Assembly: GCF_021502575.1 (NCBI RefSeq)
Contig: NZ_JAKFGN010000001.1
Coordinates: forward strand, 1,240,001 to 1,304,000
DNA from: Bradyrhizobium sp. G127
Lineage (GTDB): Bacteria; Pseudomonadota; Alphaproteobacteria; Rhizobiales; Xanthobacteraceae
DNA length: 64,000 bases
Direction of reading: 5' to 3'
Shown here: piece after piece, positions 18,021-27,375 of the stretch
Numbering within the stretch: the stretch's first letter is position 1
How the letters are laid out: every line of letters begins with the position of its first letter
Notes under the pieces: generated by a model
Databases searched by the model: none
Told to the model about the DNA's origin: nothing
What the model saw: the letters and a program-made list of their open reading frames with translations, nothing else
Made by a program: the position numbers and the translations under genes

Positions 18021-19190
18021 ATGATTTCCAACGCGCACACATTCAACTTTGATCTCGGCGATACCGCGGATGCGATCCGCGAAACCGTCCGCGATTTTTC
18101 GCAAAACGAGATTGCACCGCGCGCCGACGAGATCGACAAGAGCAACCAGTTTCCGCGCGACCTGTGGCCGAAGATCGGCGCGCTCGGCCTGCACGGCATC
18201 ACCGTGGAGGAAGAGTACGGCGGCTCGGGGCTGGGCTATCTCGATCACTGCATCGCGCTTGAGGAAATTTCCCGCGCGTCCGCGTCGGTGGGGCTGTCCT
18301 ATGGCGCGCACTCCAATCTCTGCGTCAACCAGATCCGCCGTAACGGCAACGAAGCGCAGAAGCGGAAATATCTTCCGAAGCTGATCTCCGGCGAGCATGT
18401 CGGCGCGCTGGCGATGTCCGAGCCGGGCGCCGGCTCCGACGTGGTGTCGATGACGACGCGCGCCGAGAAGAAGGGCGACCGCTACATCGTCAACGGCTCC
18501 AAGATGTGGATCACCAACGGCCCGATCGCCGAGACGCTGGTGGTCTATGCCAAGACCGATCCCGCGGCGGGTCCGCGCGGCATGACCGCGTTCCTGATCG
18601 AAAAGGGCATGAAGGGTTTCTCGACGGCGCAGAAACTCGACAAGCTCGGCATGCGCGGCTCCGACACCGGCGAACTGGTGTTCGAGAATTGCGAAGTCCC
18701 CGAGGAGAACGTGCTCGGTCATGTCGGACGCGGCGTCAACGTGCTGATGTCCGGCCTCGACTACGAGCGCACCGTCCTTGCGGCAGGTCCCCTCGGCATC
18801 ATGCAGGCCTGTCTCGACGTGGTGATGCCCTACGTTCACGAGCGCAAGCAGTTCGGCCAGCCGATCGGCACCTTCCAGCTCGTGCAGGGCAAGGTCGCCG
18901 ATATGTACGTGACGCTGAACGCCTCGCGCGCCTATGTCTATGCGGTGGCGAAAGCCTGCGACCGCGGCGAGACCACGCGCGAGGATGCCGCCGGCGCGAT
19001 CCTCTACGCGGCGGAACGCGCCACCCAGTGCGCGCTGGATGCGATCCAGTTGCTCGGCGGCAACGGCTACATCAACGACTATCCGACCGGACGGCTGCTG
19101 CGCGACGCCAAGCTCTATGAAATCGGCGCCGGCACCAGCGAAATCCGCCGTATGCTGATCGGCCGCGAACTGTTCGAGAAGACGGCGTAG
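18021..19190 (+). CDS. Isovaleryl-CoA dehydrogenase
   Basis: This 389-residue FAD enzyme of leucine breakdown converts isovaleryl-CoA to 3-methylcrotonyl-CoA with electrons going to ETF. It is assigned to this branch because the catalytic glutamate is Glu249 in [15 protein letters not shown], the helix-G position used by isovaleryl- and long-chain enzymes rather than the C-terminal position of most acyl-CoA dehydrogenases. The FAD/substrate block [14 protein letters not shown] and the C-terminal [13 protein letters not shown]...[10 protein letters not shown] block are intact. A GGGAGG ribosome site precedes the ATG. The usual neighbours for leucine catabolism (methylcrotonyl-CoA carboxylase) are not in the window. 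Confidence 0.9.
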   Translation: MISNAHTFNFDLGDTADAIRETVRDFSQNEIAPRADEIDKSNQFPRDLWPKIGALGLHGITVEEEYGGSGLGYLDHCIALEEISRASASVGLSYGAHSNLCVNQIRRNGNEAQKRKYLPKLISGEHVGALAMSEPGAGSDVVSMTTRAEKKGDRYIVNGSKMWITNGPIAETLVVYAKTDPAAGPRGMTAFLIEKGMKGFSTAQKLDKLGMRGSDTGELVFENCEVPEENVLGHVGRGVNVLMSGLDYERTVLAAGPLGIMQACLDVVMPYVHERKQFGQPIGTFQLVQGKVADMYVTLNASRAYVYAVAKACDRGETTREDAAGAILYAAERATQCALDAIQLLGGNGYINDYPTGRLLRDAKLYEIGAGTSEIRRMLIGRELFEKTA

Positions 19191-19195
19191 GATTG

Positions 19196-19254
19196 TCGTG
19201 TGTGCCCCGGCTCTGCGAAGCAGCGTTGCACGCTGTATCGCGTCCGGGACACGA
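19196..19254. repeat. Small inverted repeat after the dehydrogenase gene
   Basis: The arms tcgtgtgtgccccgg and ccgggacacga face each other between two convergent genes. It could act as a terminator for either gene or be another dispersed palindrome; no clear T-run follows. Confidence 0.4.
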
Positions 19255-19261
19255 GCCTTGG

Positions 19262-20077
19262 CTATTTCGGCAGATTGTTCACCTTGGCGACCCACGCGCG
19301 CACATCCGGCAGGATCGCGGGCAGCACGCCACGCACCTCGTCGACCGTCATGCCGGCCTTGATGCGCGGGTCGTAGAGAATGTTCATGATGTACTGGTCA
19401 TAGATGTCGAAGAAGCCCATCGACACCTGATCGTTGAACATTGTCCACGGCACCGAATCCGTGTCGTTGATCGGGCCGAGCGATTGCAAGAGTTCTTCAT
19501 AGGCGCAATCGAGAAATACGAAGTCGCCGTTGTCGACGGTCAGGATCACGTCCGAGCGCTGGATTTCGTAGTCCTCGTTCTTGCGAAAGCCGGACAGGCA
19601 CTGCGGGTCCAGCGAGTCGCGAATCTCGTTGGCCTTCTCCTCGCCGTAGAACGACGTGATTGTTTTCTGGAGGTCGCGGTCGCGGACCAGCCTGATGACG
19701 GCATTGGCGTCGTCGCGCTTGCTCGCCATGGCGATGTCGAGATGCTGCACGCGCGCCGCGATGTCGCCAACGACCTTGCCGATCTGCATCTGGCGGTCGC
19801 TCCGGCTTTCGCCATCGACGAAGACCCGCACCGGCATCTGGTACTTGCGGATGCGGTCGACGCGTCCGGCGAGATGATATTCCGCGCCGAACGCCGTCTT
19901 CATGAAGCCGTCGATGATCTCGCCGTCGGTGAAGGTCTTCTTTTCGCTGCGCTGGCGCGCGCTCACGCTGTTCGCTTCCGCGGGTGCCGGGGACAACAGG
20001 GCCGCGCCGAACGTGATCCCGGCCAGCAGGGCTGCGATGCCTGGCGAGAGTCGCCACGTTGCAAGTGATGCTCTCAT
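19262..20077 (-). CDS. Exported DUF2927 protein
   Basis: This 271-residue protein has an N-terminal signal peptide (hydrophobic stretch about residues 12-33, cleavage near AEA-NS). The mature part matches the DUF2927 pattern: FTDGEIIDGFMKTAFGAEYH near the start, then RWxx-type core and the DPQCLSGFRKNE segment. The family is found in alphaproteobacteria and has no known function; it resembles a secreted protease-like fold in some models, which is not demonstrated. The ATG at 20077 was preferred because the signal peptide begins there; the frame extends to 20110. Confidence 0.7.
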   Translation of the reverse strand: MRASLATWRLSPGIAALLAGITFGAALLSPAPAEANSVSARQRSEKKTFTDGEIIDGFMKTAFGAEYHLAGRVDRIRKYQMPVRVFVDGESRSDRQMQIGKVVGDIAARVQHLDIAMASKRDDANAVIRLVRDRDLQKTITSFYGEEKANEIRDSLDPQCLSGFRKNEDYEIQRSDVILTVDNGDFVFLDCAYEELLQSLGPINDTDSVPWTMFNDQVSMGFFDIYDQYIMNILYDPRIKAGMTVDEVRGVLPAILPDVRAWVAKVNNLPK

Positions 20078-20163
20078 GACAACCAGAGCTAGCGGCGTCG
20101 ATGCCGGCATGCAAGGGAACTGTCGGCAGGACAGCCATAAATGAAAAGGCCGGCCTCATACAA

Positions 20164-20190
20164 AAAGGCCGGCCCAGTTGGCCGGCCTTT
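20164..20190 (-). terminator. Terminator after the L,D-transpeptidase gene
   Basis: The inverted repeat AAAGGCCGGCC / GGCCGGCCTTT with a 5-base loop has a T-run on the minus strand, 47 bases past the transpeptidase stop. A second unpaired copy of AAAAGGCCGGCC lies just to the left (about 20144-20155). Confidence 0.8.
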
Positions 20191-20236
20191 CAATCTGTTC
20201 CGGCACGACCGCGATCGGTGCCGGAGGCGGGACGCC

Positions 20237-20815
20237 TCAGTTCTTGACGATGACCGTCGCGCCGACCTGCACGCGGCTGTAAAGGTCGATGACGTCGTCG
20301 TTGACCATGCGGAAGCAGCCGGACGAGACGGCCTGCCCGATGGTCTCCGGCTCGTTGGAGCCGTGGATACGGTAGAGCGTCGAGCCGAGATACATGGCGC
20401 GTGCGCCGAGCGGATTGTCGGGACCGCCGACCATGTGGCGCGGCAGGTCCGGGCGGCGGCGCAGCATCTGTGCCGGCGGAGTCCAGCTCGGCCATTCCTT
20501 CTTCGCGGTGATGCGATGGACGCCGCCCCAGCGGAAGCCGTCGCGGCCGACGCCGATGCCGTAGCGCAGCGCCCGGCCGCCGTCCTGCACCAGATACAGC
20601 CGGCGCTCTCTCGTATCGATGATGATCGTTCCCGGCGCGTAGTTGCCCTGGAAGCTGACGGTGGTGCGTGGAATCGGACCTGGTCCGCCGCTGCCGGCGC
20701 CGGGGTTGAACCCGAACAACTGGGCAATCGGATTGAACTCCTGATCCGCCATCGCCAATCCGGTGCCGGCAAACAGGGTCACTGCAGTAAGAATTACGGT
20801 CAAAAGGCGCGTCAT
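20237..20815 (-). CDS. Periplasmic L,D-transpeptidase (YkuD domain)
   Basis: This is a 192-residue exported enzyme that forms 3-3 peptidoglycan crosslinks or attaches proteins to the wall. It has a signal peptide (hydrophobic residues 4-20, cleavage near AMA-DQ), the YkuD fold from about residue 55 (GTIIIDTRERRLYLV) and the catalytic motif HGSNEP...SSGCFRM with the nucleophilic Cys in its usual place. Many alphaproteobacterial genomes carry several paralogues of this size. A GAGGA ribosome site precedes the ATG at 20815; the frame extends 12 bases further. Confidence 0.9.
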   Translation of the reverse strand: MTRLLTVILTAVTLFAGTGLAMADQEFNPIAQLFGFNPGAGSGGPGPIPRTTVSFQGNYAPGTIIIDTRERRLYLVQDGGRALRYGIGVGRDGFRWGGVHRITAKKEWPSWTPPAQMLRRRPDLPRHMVGGPDNPLGARAMYLGSTLYRIHGSNEPETIGQAVSSGCFRMVNDDVIDLYSRVQVGATVIVKN

Positions 20816-21048
20816 TACAATCCTCATAAAGCCCGTCGGCCCGGCACGGAATCAGCAAGGCAAGCAGTGGAGCCGAAGCTCACAGGTGGCATGGACTCGC
20901 GAGAAAGGCCACAATTTCGATGATTTCGCAACCCACGGACGCGTGATGCTGCAATGACTGCGCTCTCCGCCGGGATGCCTTTGACGAAACGCCCCAAGGA
21001 TGGTTGATCTAGCGCCACCAATAAAAATCTCGAACGGGGAGTGACTTG

Positions 21049-22593
21049 ATGAACGGCGCGGAAAGCCTGGTGCGAACATTGGTCGCGGGCGATGTGAATG
21101 TCTGCTTCACCAATCCGGGAACATCGGAGATGCATTTTGTCGCCGCGCTGGACCGCGTCGATGGAATGCGCTGCGTGCTTGGCCTCTTTGAAGGTATCGT
21201 GACGGGCGCCGCCGACGGATACTACCGGATGGCCGGCAAGCCGGCCTCGACGCTGCTGCACCTCGGCCCCGGCCTCGCCAACGGCCTCGCTAACCTGCAC
21301 AACGCCAAGAAGGCGCATTCCGGCATCGTCAACATTGTCGGACAGCACGCCACCTATCACATCGAATACAACGCGCCGCTGACCTCGGACATCGAAGGCA
21401 TCGCCCGGCCGATGTCGGCCTGGGTCCGCACCTCGCCGGATTCCAAGTCCATTGCGCGCGACGGCGCGGCGGCGATTGCCGCGGCCCGCAGCCATCCCGG
21501 CCAGATCGCGACGCTCATTCTTCCAGCCGACACCGCATGGAACGAGGCCGACGGCATCGCGCCGGTGCCGGAGGAATCGCAGCGCGCCAGTTATTCGCCG
21601 CAGGCGGTCGTTGAAGCCGCCCGCGTTCTGCGCAGCGGCGAGCAGACGCTGTTGCTGCTGACCGGCAAGGCGCTCACCGACGAAGGGCTGGCGCTGGCCG
21701 CGCGGATCGCGGGCAAGACCGGCTGCAAGGTGATGGGCCAGACCTACAATCCGCGCATGGCGCGCGGCCGCGGCCGTTTCTCCATCGACCGCATTCCCTA
21801 TGTGATCGAGCAGGCGCTGCCGATCCTGAAGGACTTCAAGCATATCGTTCTGGTGGAGACCAACGATCCGGTGGCCTTCTTCGCCTATCCGAACAAGCCG
21901 AGCCTGCTGAAGCCGGAAGGCTGCGAGGTTCATCGCATGACCGCGGCGGGCGAAAACTCGGTTGCCGCCCTGCACGCGCTGGCCGATGCGCTCGGAGCCA
22001 AGGCCGCCGACGCGCAGCCGCAGAAACTCGCCGAACTGGTCAAGCCAACCGGCGCGCTGACCCATGCGTCGATCGCGCAGGCGATCGCGATGGCCATTCC
22101 GGAAAACGCCATCGTGGTCGATGAATCGATCACCACCGGCCGCGGCTTCTTTCCGCCGACGGCGGCGTCGGCGCCGCACGACTGGCTGCAGAACATGGGC
22201 GGCTCGATCGGCTTCTCGACGCCGGTCGCCACCGGCGCAGCGGTCGCCTGCCCGGACCGCAAGGTGATCTGCATGGTCGGCGACGGCAGCGCGATGTACA
22301 CGCTGCAGTCGCTGTGGACCCAGGCGCGCGAAGGTCTCGACGTCACCACCGTCGTCTTCGCCAACCGCACATATCAAATTCTCAAAGGCGAATTCGCCGG
22401 CGTCGATGCCGGCGAGCCGGGACAGAAGGCGCTCGCCATGCTGAACCTCGACAATCCGTCGCTTGACTGGGTGTCGCTGGCGAAGGGCATGGGCGTGCCG
22501 GGCCGTTCGGTGCATACCGCTGAGGACTTCTTCACGGAGCTGACCGACAGCGTGCGTGAAAAAGGTCCGCGCCTGATCGAAGTCGTCATGTAG
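21049..22593 (+). CDS. ThDP-dependent acetolactate synthase-like enzyme
   Basis: This 514-residue member of the thiamine diphosphate enzyme family (acetolactate synthase / benzoylformate decarboxylase type) has the three expected domains: an N-terminal Pyr domain with the catalytic glutamate in LFEGIVTGAADGY, a middle domain, and a C-terminal PP domain with the ThDP motif starting VGDGSAMYT and ending in the conserved Asn of FANRTY. No regulatory subunit gene is beside it, so a role in branched-chain amino acid synthesis is unlikely; a decarboxylase or carboligase on another 2-oxoacid is possible. The ATG at 21049 follows a GGGGAG ribosome site. Confidence 0.85.
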   Translation: MNGAESLVRTLVAGDVNVCFTNPGTSEMHFVAALDRVDGMRCVLGLFEGIVTGAADGYYRMAGKPASTLLHLGPGLANGLANLHNAKKAHSGIVNIVGQHATYHIEYNAPLTSDIEGIARPMSAWVRTSPDSKSIARDGAAAIAAARSHPGQIATLILPADTAWNEADGIAPVPEESQRASYSPQAVVEAARVLRSGEQTLLLLTGKALTDEGLALAARIAGKTGCKVMGQTYNPRMARGRGRFSIDRIPYVIEQALPILKDFKHIVLVETNDPVAFFAYPNKPSLLKPEGCEVHRMTAAGENSVAALHALADALGAKAADAQPQKLAELVKPTGALTHASIAQAIAMAIPENAIVVDESITTGRGFFPPTAASAPHDWLQNMGGSIGFSTPVATGAAVACPDRKVICMVGDGSAMYTLQSLWTQAREGLDVTTVVFANRTYQILKGEFAGVDAGEPGQKALAMLNLDNPSLDWVSLAKGMGVPGRSVHTAEDFFTELTDSVREKGPRLIEVVM

Positions 22594-22660
22594 CATTTCG
22601 AGGGAACCTGCAGGTGCATGCCGCGTTGGTCCCGGCAAGCACCGCGCTGGATTCCCCCAC

Positions 22661-22879
22661 ATGACCGTTTTTCAGGGCTCTTCGTTCAGCCCCGACATCA
22701 TCGCCGCCATGACGCAGGCATTTGAAGAGGCGGTGGACACCTTGCCGTTTCCGGTGGGCTCGGCGCGTGTGCAATCGCTGGCGAAAAACATCGTCGAACT
22801 CGCCGCGCAGGGCGAGCGCGATCCGGAGCGCATGAAGCTGCTGGCGTTGCTCGCCCTCAAATCGGTCCGGCACGATTGA
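22661..22879 (+). CDS. Small conserved hypothetical protein
   Basis: This 72-residue, mostly helical soluble protein has no signal peptide or membrane segment. Its block FEEAVDTLPFPVGSARVQSLAKNIVELA is of a type seen in short hypothetical proteins of Bradyrhizobium relatives, often in metabolic neighbourhoods. It lies 67 bases after the ThDP enzyme gene on the same strand and could be co-transcribed. Function unknown. Confidence 0.6.
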   Translation: MTVFQGSSFSPDIIAAMTQAFEEAVDTLPFPVGSARVQSLAKNIVELAAQGERDPERMKLLALLALKSVRHD

Positions 22880-23037
22880 CACGCCCAAACGCCATCTGCG
22901 GCGCGAGCCTTTGCGAGCCTCCTGGCGAAAAATTTAGTTAAGTCTTCGGCAGCTTCTTGCCGCTAGATTAGCCGTGGTTTTACGGCGCTCTCGTCTGGTG
23001 CAGCCGCCATATGCAAGAAATGCGTGAGGTTGATTTC

Positions 23038-23199
23038 ATGAAGACGTTGATTTCATTTATTGGCGACGAGACGGCTGCGACGTCGATCGAATACGCTCTG
23101 ATCGCAACAGGTATCGCGGTCGCCATCGTTGTCGCGGTCACCGGCCTCGGCACAGCGCTGACCGTCAAATACACTGCGGTCAAGGACGCGCTGAACTAG
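23038..23199 (+). CDS. Flp-type pilin subunit
   Basis: This 53-residue Flp/Fap pilin, the major subunit of tight-adherence (Tad) pili, has a short leader followed by the conserved processing and helix region TSIEYALIATGIAVAIVVAV. The prepilin peptidase TadV/CpaA would cleave before the hydrophobic helix. The ATG at 23038 fits the family length better than the upstream start at 23011. No cpa/tad assembly genes are nearby, so it is an orphan pilin gene with its own terminator. Confidence 0.88.
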   Translation: MKTLISFIGDETAATSIEYALIATGIAVAIVVAVTGLGTALTVKYTAVKDALN

Positions 23200-23229
23200 G
23201 ACATTATCCTTCGACTATCTCGCAGCCCG

Positions 23230-23253
23230 GCCGAAGTCCGCTTCGGCTTTTTT
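23230..23253 (+). terminator. Terminator after the pilin gene
   Basis: The stem GCCGAAG / CTTCGGC with a 4-base loop is followed by six T residues: a textbook rho-independent terminator 30 bases after the pilin stop. Confidence 0.9.
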
Positions 23254-23265
23254 GCGCGCGCATGC

Positions 23266-25320
23266 TCAGGCGGTGCGCCGCTTCTCCGGTCGCCATTCCG
23301 CAAGAAACTGCCTGAATTGCTCTTTTGGGAGCGGGCGGGCGTAGAAATAGCCCTGCACCTCGTGGCATCCCTTCGATTGCAGGAAGGCCGCCTGCGACGC
23401 GGTTTCAACGCCTTCGGCGGTGACCGACAGTCCGAGGTGGTGCGCCATGGCGATGATGGAATTGGCGACGGCTGTTTCTTCCGCCGAGGAGTTGCTGTCG
23501 ATGTTCTGGATGAAGCTCCGGTCGATCTTGATCCGGGTCAGCGGATAGCGCCTCACGCAGGACAGCGAGGCATGGCCGGTGCCGAAATCATCGAATGCGA
23601 GACCGACGCCTCTGGCTCGCAACGCCCGCAGCGCCACGATTTTGGTGTCGTCATTGTTGAGCGCGATGTTTTCGGTGATTTCGATTTCGAGCAACTCGGG
23701 CGGCAGTCCGCTGATCTTCAGCGCAGCATCGACCTGCGCCGATATGACGTCGTCGTGAAACTGCGCCGGAAAGAGGTTCACGGACATTCGCACTGGCGGC
23801 AGGCCCATCGCGCGCCACGCCGCGCCGGTCTCGCACGCGTCTTGCAGAATCCAGTTGCCGACATCCAGCGCGGCCGGGCTCTGCGCCAGCGCATCGATGA
23901 AGGCGGCCGGGGCAAGCAGGCCCCTCTGCGGATGCTGCCAGCGCAGCAGCGCTTCTGCGCCGACCACCGCGCCGTCGCTCAGCCGGATCTGCGGCTGGAA
24001 GTGCAGCACGAATTCTTTCTCGGAGAACGCCCGCCTGATTTCGCCTTCCATCTCATGCCGAGCCTTCGCCTTGGCGCGCATGGTGCGGGCGAACAGGCGA
24101 TACCTGTGTCCGCCCGAGGCTTTCGCTTCGTAGAGGGCGAGATCGGCATTTGCGATCAGATCGTCAGCGTCGGTTCCGTCGGCGGGAGCGAAGACGATGC
24201 CGGCGCTGGCGCTGATATAGATTCTGTGGCCGTCGATCTCGAAGCGCTGCTCCAGCGACCGCAGGATCGTATCGGTGATGCTTGTGACCATGATCGGATC
24301 GCGGGTATCAGCCACGACAAGAACGAACTCGTCGCCTCCGAGGCGATACATCTGGCCCTTTTCAGGAGCAAACGTTTCCATTCGCCGGGCGACATCCACG
24401 AGCAACTTGTCGCCGAGCGAGTGCCCCAGCGTATCGTTGATGTCCTTGAAACCGTCGAGATCGAACACGACGACGGCGGCATTGAACGTCCGCCGATCAG
24501 GATCGTTCAACTCCTTGAGCAGGCTGATCCGGTTGGGAAGCCCCGTCAGTTGATCGAAATGCGCGAGATGCGTCAGTTTTTGCTCGACGGCTTTCTGCTC
24601 GGTCATATCGCGTCCGATCATGAAAAACCGCTGGGCCTGATCGGACCACACCCCGGTCAGGGCGACCGGAACAAGCGAGCCGTTCTTGTGAATGAGATCG
24701 CACTGGAAATTCCGGATGGCTTCGCCCTGTCTGCAAAGCATCAACTCATTCCGCAACGTTTCGGTATTCGCGGCCGCAACGAATTCACCGCCATAACGGC
24801 CGGTCATCTCGGCGGGTTCATAACCCAGCAGCGTCTCGCAACTGCGGCTGATGCGGGTGATGACCCGGTCGCTGTCGGTGACGATGATGATGTCGACCGA
24901 GGTCTCGAACAGCCGGCGGTGTTCTTCCATTTCCTGCGCGAGCGCTTCCGAGGTCTGGCGTATTTCGCTTTCCGCGATTTTTCTTTCGCGCAGCGCCATC
25001 GGCAGCCAGCGCAGCAGCAACAGGCCGAGGACCAGGGAGGCCGCAAGCACATTGATGATCTTGGGAATGATCAGCAGATAAGGCTTGCCCAGAACGGGGA
25101 TGAGCGAGGCGGAGAAGACTCCATACTGCGCGCCCCAGTAAAGACCGAAATAGAAATTCTCGATGACGTTGCGGGCCGTATCGATGCCGACGACGATCAG
25201 CAGAAGCCGCGTTCCGCCGAAAGTCCGCGGATTCTTGTAATAGGCCACCGCCACCGTGATCAGCACGGCGAGCCAGACTGCGATAATCACCCAGTATACC
25301 AGCGCACCGGCAAGATTCAT
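23266..25320 (-). CDS. Membrane PAS-GGDEF-EAL cyclic-di-GMP protein
   Basis: This 684-residue signalling protein has three or so N-terminal membrane helices (about residues 5-110), a short coiled linker, a PAS domain (about 130-245), a GGDEF domain with an intact LGGDEF active site and an EAL domain with intact EALLRW, the DDFGTG loop and the catalytic Glu of VTAEGVE. Both synthase and phosphodiesterase motifs look complete, so it may make or break c-di-GMP depending on the PAS signal. The frame extends to a TTG at 25332; the ATG at 25320 is preferred. It is divergent from an acyltransferase gene. Confidence 0.9.
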   Translation of the reverse strand: MNLAGALVYWVIIAVWLAVLITVAVAYYKNPRTFGGTRLLLIVVGIDTARNVIENFYFGLYWGAQYGVFSASLIPVLGKPYLLIIPKIINVLAASLVLGLLLLRWLPMALRERKIAESEIRQTSEALAQEMEEHRRLFETSVDIIIVTDSDRVITRISRSCETLLGYEPAEMTGRYGGEFVAAANTETLRNELMLCRQGEAIRNFQCDLIHKNGSLVPVALTGVWSDQAQRFFMIGRDMTEQKAVEQKLTHLAHFDQLTGLPNRISLLKELNDPDRRTFNAAVVVFDLDGFKDINDTLGHSLGDKLLVDVARRMETFAPEKGQMYRLGGDEFVLVVADTRDPIMVTSITDTILRSLEQRFEIDGHRIYISASAGIVFAPADGTDADDLIANADLALYEAKASGGHRYRLFARTMRAKAKARHEMEGEIRRAFSEKEFVLHFQPQIRLSDGAVVGAEALLRWQHPQRGLLAPAAFIDALAQSPAALDVGNWILQDACETGAAWRAMGLPPVRMSVNLFPAQFHDDVISAQVDAALKISGLPPELLEIEITENIALNNDDTKIVALRALRARGVGLAFDDFGTGHASLSCVRRYPLTRIKIDRSFIQNIDSNSSAEETAVANSIIAMAHHLGLSVTAEGVETASQAAFLQSKGCHEVQGYFYARPLPKEQFRQFLAEWRPEKRRTA

Positions 25321-25630
25321 TTCGACACTCAAGGTTTGGCGGATCTCACTCCTGAGACGCGCCGATAAGTTGGTTCATCCGGTGGAAGCATACCTGTCGC
25401 TGGTAATTTGACGTTTATTTGCAGATGGAACCCGGATCGTTGTTAATGCGGCCCTAAGGATTTTGACAAAACGCACCCTCAAATCCGCCGCGTGCGCTGT
25501 CGTACGGATCGGCGGTGTGCCGGGATTCATGCCGTGACCGGCAATCCCGAGTGCAAAGTCCACATATTTGATCTTTTGTGTCGCGCCCACAGACAGCCTA
25601 AGAGTGGACAAGTCTTGGGTGGGAGCGGGC
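25321..25630. other. 310-base divergent intergenic region without a gene
   Basis: This gap separates the divergent GGDEF-EAL and acyltransferase genes and must hold both promoters. A TTGACA hexamer lies near 25463, but no convincing -10 box follows at the usual spacing. No coding frame, hairpin or repeat stands out. Confidence 0.4.
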
Positions 25631-26764
25631 ATGCGCGACGTTGGGGGAGGGATGCAACGGCGGTTCCATCCGGAACTGGAAAGTCTGCGTGGGCTGGCCG
25701 CGCTGTCCGTCGCCGGATTTCACATCTCCCAGGCGCCGGTGCTGACGGGCGGCGGGCAGGTCCTTCTGCGAGACATTCCCTCCGCTGCGATGGATGTCCT
25801 GAGGATGCTGTTTCAGGGCCAGCCTGCGGTGGTGTTCTTCTTCGTGCTGAGCGGGTTTGTTCTCACCGCTTCACTGCAAAATGCGTCCCGCCCGCTGCGC
25901 ACGATTGCGATGCCGTTTGTCGTTGCGCGGCTTTTCCGCATTTACCCGGCGTGGATATTCACGATTCTTGTTTTCCTCGAAGTTTACTGGCTGAGCGGAA
26001 GGACCCTCGGCGTTGTTCCGACCGTATCGGAGACGTTCAGGAATCTGCTGCTGCTGTCGGTGTCGATGGACGGTGTCGGCTGGTCGATCCAGACCGAGTT
26101 GCTGGCGATCCCCGTCATGCTGCTGGCGTTTCACTGGATCACTGCGGGAAAGATCGTCAGAATTTTCGTCATCGCGTCGGTGCTTGCGGTGTTCATCAAT
26201 CTGGTGAAGGTGATCCTGCCTCTCCCCGGCGGCGCGCCGCGCGCGATCTATCTCTACTGCTTCCTGTTCGGTGCGCTGACCCACGTTCTGCTGCCGCGCG
26301 CCGATCCGCGCCGCGCCAACCTCATCTTCTGTCTCGGAGTCGCGCTGTTCTTCCTCGGCGTCACCCTGTTCGCGCGACATTCCAATATCAAGGATGCGTG
26401 GGTGACCATCGCCTCGTGCCTGATGATCGCGGGCGGTGCCCTGGGGCTACAGGGCTGGCTCACGGTTTTCAGGGACAACGCGTCGCTGAGATTTCTCGGC
26501 CGGGTGTCCTACAGCTTCTATCTGCTGCATCCCCTGACGCTGATGATCTTCTGGCAGATGCCGCAGGCGCTGGGCGTTGTGCTGCAAGCCGGATGCCCGC
26601 CATGGCTGGCGATGCTGGCGATGGTGTTGGTCTCGACAGCGGTCGCGCTGCCGCTCGCCGCGCTGTCGTATTACTTCGTCGAAAAGCCGTTCATCCGGCT
26701 CGGCCGGCAATTCACCGCTGCGACGCAGTCGCGCGAAGTGGCGCCGGCCGGTTCATCGGCCTGA
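25631..26764 (+). CDS. Membrane acyltransferase (acyltransferase 3 / OafA family)
   Basis: This inner-membrane O-acyltransferase of 377 residues has about ten hydrophobic helices. It has the family signature ESLRGLAALSVAGFHI near the start, including the catalytic His, then FFFVLSGFVL and the RxxRIYP segment. Members transfer acetyl or other acyl groups to surface or periplasmic polysaccharides, but the acceptor is unknown. The ATG at 25631 follows a GGGAG ribosome site; another ATG at 25652 is possible. Confidence 0.85.
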   Translation: MRDVGGGMQRRFHPELESLRGLAALSVAGFHISQAPVLTGGGQVLLRDIPSAAMDVLRMLFQGQPAVVFFFVLSGFVLTASLQNASRPLRTIAMPFVVARLFRIYPAWIFTILVFLEVYWLSGRTLGVVPTVSETFRNLLLLSVSMDGVGWSIQTELLAIPVMLLAFHWITAGKIVRIFVIASVLAVFINLVKVILPLPGGAPRAIYLYCFLFGALTHVLLPRADPRRANLIFCLGVALFFLGVTLFARHSNIKDAWVTIASCLMIAGGALGLQGWLTVFRDNASLRFLGRVSYSFYLLHPLTLMIFWQMPQALGVVLQAGCPPWLAMLAMVLVSTAVALPLAALSYYFVEKPFIRLGRQFTAATQSREVAPAGSSA

Positions 26765-26888
26765 GCTTCGCCGAGCGCGGCCGCCTGCATTCGCATCGAC
26801 GCATTCTCACATCCTGCAGCAAGGAACTTTCGCGCGTCGCGGGAATTGGGATGCGCTCGGTGTCACCGGGCCAACGGAGGAACCTTCC

Positions 26889-27155
26889 ATGAGACGATTG
26901 ATTTTGCTTGCTGCATCGGCCTGCGCGTTTGCGGTCATGCCTGTCCTGCCGACGCATGCTGCGCCATCGGCACCCGCACCCTTCACCACCGCACCATCCA
27001 GCAGTGACATCGTTCTTGTTAAGGGTGGACATGGCCGTGGGCACGGCTTTGGCCGTTATGGCGGGCACCGGGCCTATGGCTGGAGTCGTGGCAAGAAGGT
27101 TGGCTGGCGCGGACGCGGCTGTCCTCCCGGTTTGTGGAAGCAGGGGCGCTGCTGA
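26889..27155 (+). CDS. Small secreted Gly/Arg-rich basic protein
   Basis: This 88-residue exported protein has a signal peptide (MRRLILLAASACAFAVMPV, cleavage near THA-AP), a short Pro/Thr/Ser linker and a C-terminal half rich in Gly, His, Arg and Trp, ending GCPPGLWKQGRC with two cysteines. The GCPPGL-type ending recurs in small secreted proteins of this bacterial group; function unknown. A GGAGGAA ribosome site precedes the ATG. It is the last host gene before the mobile element. Confidence 0.7.
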   Translation: MRRLILLAASACAFAVMPVLPTHAAPSAPAPFTTAPSSSDIVLVKGGHGRGHGFGRYGGHRAYGWSRGKKVGWRGRGCPPGLWKQGRC

Positions 27156-27214
27156 AAAATAATCCGCGATGCGGATCGCGCACAGAGCGGCGCGCTAGCG
27201 CTCATACTGAAATG

Positions 27215-27243
27215 AAAAACACGCGCCCGGTTCGGGCGCGTGT
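27215..27243 (-). terminator. Minus-strand terminator just outside attL
   Basis: The stem CACGCGCCCG / CGGGCGCGTG with a 3-base loop is followed on the minus strand by TTTTT. It lies 65 bases beyond the left att repeat. Before the element inserted, this would have followed the tRNA-Val gene; now it follows the integrase operon. Confidence 0.8.
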
Positions 27244-27307
27244 GAAGCTACCGCATCAAGCGCGATGCACGGCCGCCGTTGCATGAAATCTGACATGAAA
27301 TCTGAAA

Positions 27308-27354
27308 TGGTGGGCGCACAAGGGATCGAACCTTGGACCTCTCCCGTGTGAAGG
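27308..27354. repeat. attL: 47-bp att core, partial copy of the tRNA-Val 3' end
   Basis: This is identical over 47 bases to 53083-53129, covering the tRNA CCA end, acceptor arm 3' strand, T-arm, variable loop and the anticodon arm's 3' side. The match breaks at 27355. This copy cannot make a tRNA. Confidence 0.95.
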
Positions 27355-27375
27355 CCGGACCCCAGCCTGAAATCT

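Noticed and set aside
20824-22662. 612-codon minus-strand frame opposite the ThDP enzyme gene
   Set aside because: Composition is that of an antisense shadow (Arg, Gly, His rich), with no domain; the plus strand encodes a complete ThDP enzyme.
23317-25368. 683-codon plus-strand frame opposite the GGDEF-EAL gene
   Set aside because: Antisense shadow; the minus strand has intact GGDEF and EAL motifs.
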